From: Alphaproteobacteria bacterium | GTDB taxonomy: Bacteria > Pseudomonadota > Alphaproteobacteria > Micropepsales > Micropepsaceae | DNA length: 7,044 nt | Direction: 5' to 3' | Assembly (NCBI GenBank): GCA_015654715.1 | Contig: JAATGK010000474.1 | Coordinates: 1 to 7,044, forward strand | Shown: positions 5,083 to 7,044 of the stretch, piece after piece | Position numbering within the stretch: the stretch's first letter is position 1 | How the letters are laid out: every line of letters starts with the position of its first letter | Translations under genes and position numbers: made by a program | Notes under the pieces: generated by a model | Database searches by the model: none | The model's input: the letters and a program-made list of their open reading frames with translations, nothing else | Told to the model about the DNA's origin: nothing

Positions 5083-7044
5083 ATTACATCGCCCGCAGCG
5101 ACGGCCGGTTGACGGTCTCGGGCGCGCCGGAAGGCTATGACGCTTGGCTGGCGGCCGCCGCGGCCGGATCGCTGAAGGGGCTCGTCATCCTGGTGGCGCA
5201 GGATGGCGTCAAGGCGGCGAGTGCGGCCGACACCATCGCCTTTTTCGCGCCCAAAGTGCCGGTGCTGAATTTTCCCGCCTGGGATTGCCTTCCCTACGAC
5301 CGCATGTCGCCGAGCCCGGATATCGAAAGCTTGCGGCTGGCAACATTGGCGGCGTTGGCGCGGCGCGACAAGGATTCGGGTGCGGCGGTGGTGGTGACGA
5401 CCGTCAACGCCATTTTGCAGCGGGTGCCGCCGCGCGAGGTGATTCTGACCGCCAGTTTCGATGCCAAGATCGGCGACAGTGTCAGTCATGAAACGCTGTC
5501 GCGCTATCTCGCCGCCAACGGCAATAGCCGCGCCTCCAGCGTGCGCGAGCCGGGCGATTTCGCGGTCCGCGGCGGCATCGTCGATCTGTGGCCGCCGGGC
5601 TTCGAACCGCTCAGGCTCGATTTCTTCGGCGACCGGCTGGATGCGATCCGCACCTTCGATGCCGAGACCCAGCTTTCTTCCGGCGAAGTACCTTCCATAG
5701 CGCTGTTGCCCGCCAGCGAAGTGCCGCTGGACGAGACCGGCATCACCCGGTTTCGCACCGGCTATATTGCCGCCTTCGGTCCGGCAGTGGACGATCCGCT
5801 GTACGAATCCGTCTCGGCGGCGCGCAAAACGCCGGGCATGGAACACTGGCTGCCGCTGTTTTACGAAAAGCTCGAAACCCTGTTCGATTACACGCCGCGG
5901 GCGCTGGTCATGCTCGGCCAAAATACCGGCGAGGCCAAGAAGGCGCGTCAGGAGCTGATCGCCGACTACTATCAGACCCGCCGCGAGTTCTTGCATGACG
6001 AACCGGCCAAGAAAGGCGGCTTGAAAGCGCCGCCGTACAAGCCGCTGAAGCCGGATGCGCTTTATATCGCCGATGCCGAGTGGGACGATGCGCTGAAGCA
6101 CCATCCGGTGCGCGACCTGACGCCGTTCCAGGCGCCGGAGTCGCTGAAATCCGTCGATGCTCACGGCAGACTGGGGCGCGAGTTCGGACCCGAGCGGGTG
6201 CAGACCGGCGTCAATGTTTTCAAGGTGGCGGCGGAACATATCGCAGCGCTGCAAGCCGAAAAGAAGCGCGTCATCATCGCGGCGTGGACGGAAGGTTCCG
6301 CCGAGCGTATGGGCGGCGTGCTGGCCGATCACGGCGTCAAAGCGATCCGCCCCGTCGCCGATTGGCATGATGCGGCGACGATGGCGCACGGCGCCGTGGG
6401 TCTTGCCGTGCTCGGCATCGAGCATGGTTTCGAAGCGCCCGATTTCGTCGTCATCGCCGAGCAGGACATTCTCGGCGACCGCATGGTCAGCCACAAGCGG
6501 GCGCGGAAGGCACAGAACTTCCTCACCGAAGCCGCCGGGCTGGTGCCGGGCGATCTCGTCACCCATATCGAGCATGGCGTCGGGCGTTATGTCGGGTTGC
6601 AAACCATCGACGTCACCGGGGCACCGCACGATTGCCTCGAATTGCAATACGACGGCGGCAAGCTGTTTTTGCCGGTTGAGAACATCGAGCTGCTGACGCG
6701 CTATGGCGCCGAGGACGACGGCGCGGCGCTGGATCGTCTCGGCGGCGCCGGCTGGCAGCAGCGCAAAGCCAAGGCGCGCCAGCGCGTGCGCGAGATTGCC
6801 GGCGAACTGATCCGCATCGCCGCCGCGCGCGAACTGAAAACGCTGCCGGAAATCGACAAGCCGCAAGGGCTGTGGGACGAATTCTGCGCCCGCTTTCCTT
6901 ATCAGGAAACCGAGGATCAGGAGAAAGCCATCGCCGATGCGGTGGAGGATCTTGGCAAAGGCCGGCCGATGGATCGCCTCGTTTGCGGCGACGTCGGCTT
7001 CGGCAAGACCGAAGTGGCGCTGCGCGTGGCGTTTGCGGTGGCGA
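5070..7044 (+). CDS. mfd: Transcription-repair coupling factor Mfd (3' end outside window)
   Basis: Mfd displaces RNA polymerase stalled at DNA lesions and recruits UvrA/UvrB for nucleotide excision repair. The window holds the first 658 codons plus one base; the family is about 1,150 residues, so roughly 40% is missing past the right edge. The start is TTG 5070 (MERVNYIARSDGRL). The N-terminal UvrB-like module (about 1-340) contains FPAWDCLPYDRMSPSPDIES (from about 69), NAILQRVPP and the RGGIVDLWPPG segment. The RNA-polymerase interaction domain (about 493-565) shows GDLVTHIEHGVGRYVGL and LFLPVENIELLTRYG, closely following the known E. coli pattern. The helicase core begins with FPYQETEDQ (609-617), and Walker A GDVGFGKTE lies at 640-648. 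No frameshift or internal stop is visible. It overlaps sdhE by 13 bp and is probably expressed with it. Confidence 0.97.
   Translation, partial: MERVNYIARSDGRLTVSGAPEGYDAWLAAAAAGSLKGLVILVAQDGVKAASAADTIAFFAPKVPVLNFPAWDCLPYDRMSPSPDIESLRLATLAALARRDKDSGAAVVVTTVNAILQRVPPREVILTASFDAKIGDSVSHETLSRYLAANGNSRASSVREPGDFAVRGGIVDLWPPGFEPLRLDFFGDRLDAIRTFDAETQLSSGEVPSIALLPASEVPLDETGITRFRTGYIAAFGPAVDDPLYESVSAARKTPGMEHWLPLFYEKLETLFDYTPRALVMLGQNTGEAKKARQELIADYYQTRREFLHDEPAKKGGLKAPPYKPLKPDALYIADAEWDDALKHHPVRDLTPFQAPESLKSVDAHGRLGREFGPERVQTGVNVFKVAAEHIAALQAEKKRVIIAAWTEGSAERMGGVLADHGVKAIRPVADWHDAATMAHGAVGLAVLGIEHGFEAPDFVVIAEQDILGDRMVSHKRARKAQNFLTEAAGLVPGDLVTHIEHGVGRYVGLQTIDVTGAPHDCLELQYDGGKLFLPVENIELLTRYGAEDDGAALDRLGGAGWQQRKAKARQRVREIAGELIRIAAARELKTLPEIDKPQGLWDEFCARFPYQETEDQEKAIADAVEDLGKGRPMDRLVCGDVGFGKTEVALRVAFAVA

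Noticed and set aside
5013..6866. 617-codon open frame on the minus strand opposite sdhE and mfd
   Set aside because: It lies wholly antisense to well-recognised Mfd and SdhE coding sequence. The translation is rich in R, H, Q and G, as expected for a shadow frame in GC-rich DNA, and no domain is recognisable.

Overview
The window looks like chromosomal DNA from a GC-rich alphaproteobacterium. The evidence is the gene content and order (recG on the minus strand, then sdhE and mfd on the plus strand), the alphaproteobacterial-type RecG N-terminus, and Caulobacter-like promoter elements. I cannot name the genus.

Layout from left to right: a roughly 12-span integral membrane protein of unknown role (47-1369, +); recG, the branch-migration helicase (3447 to 1366, -), whose stop codon overlaps the end of the membrane-protein gene by 4 bp; a very AT-rich divergent promoter island (about 3496-3573, roughly 21% GC over 3501-3570); a class II Fic-domain AMPylator-type gene with a C-terminal winged-helix-like region (3574-4746, +); sdhE, the succinate dehydrogenase flavinylation factor (4786-5082, +); and mfd, the transcription-repair coupling factor (5070 to beyond the window end, +). 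mfd starts at a TTG codon inside the end of sdhE and is cut off just after its Walker A motif.

recG, sdhE and mfd form a commonly seen alphaproteobacterial neighbourhood. The fic gene separates recG from sdhE. Spot counts give it about 50-55% GC, against over 60% in the flanking genes, so it is probably an acquired accessory gene. The most interesting non-coding signal is that recG (at its upstream ATG), fic and sdhE each have a TATATC -10-like element only 4-6 nt before an ATG and no Shine-Dalgarno sequence. This suggests leaderless transcripts. The recG-side and sdhE-side copies also form a near-perfect inverted repeat around the fic insertion. A small 11-bp palindrome lies exactly between the putative -35 and -10 boxes of fic and could be an operator.

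Functionally, recG and mfd act in replication-fork/recombination repair and transcription-coupled repair. sdhE acts in respiratory enzyme maturation and is probably translationally coupled to mfd. fic appears to be an independent, self-inhibited module with its own promoter. I see no phage, CRISPR, tRNA, rRNA or transposase feature.
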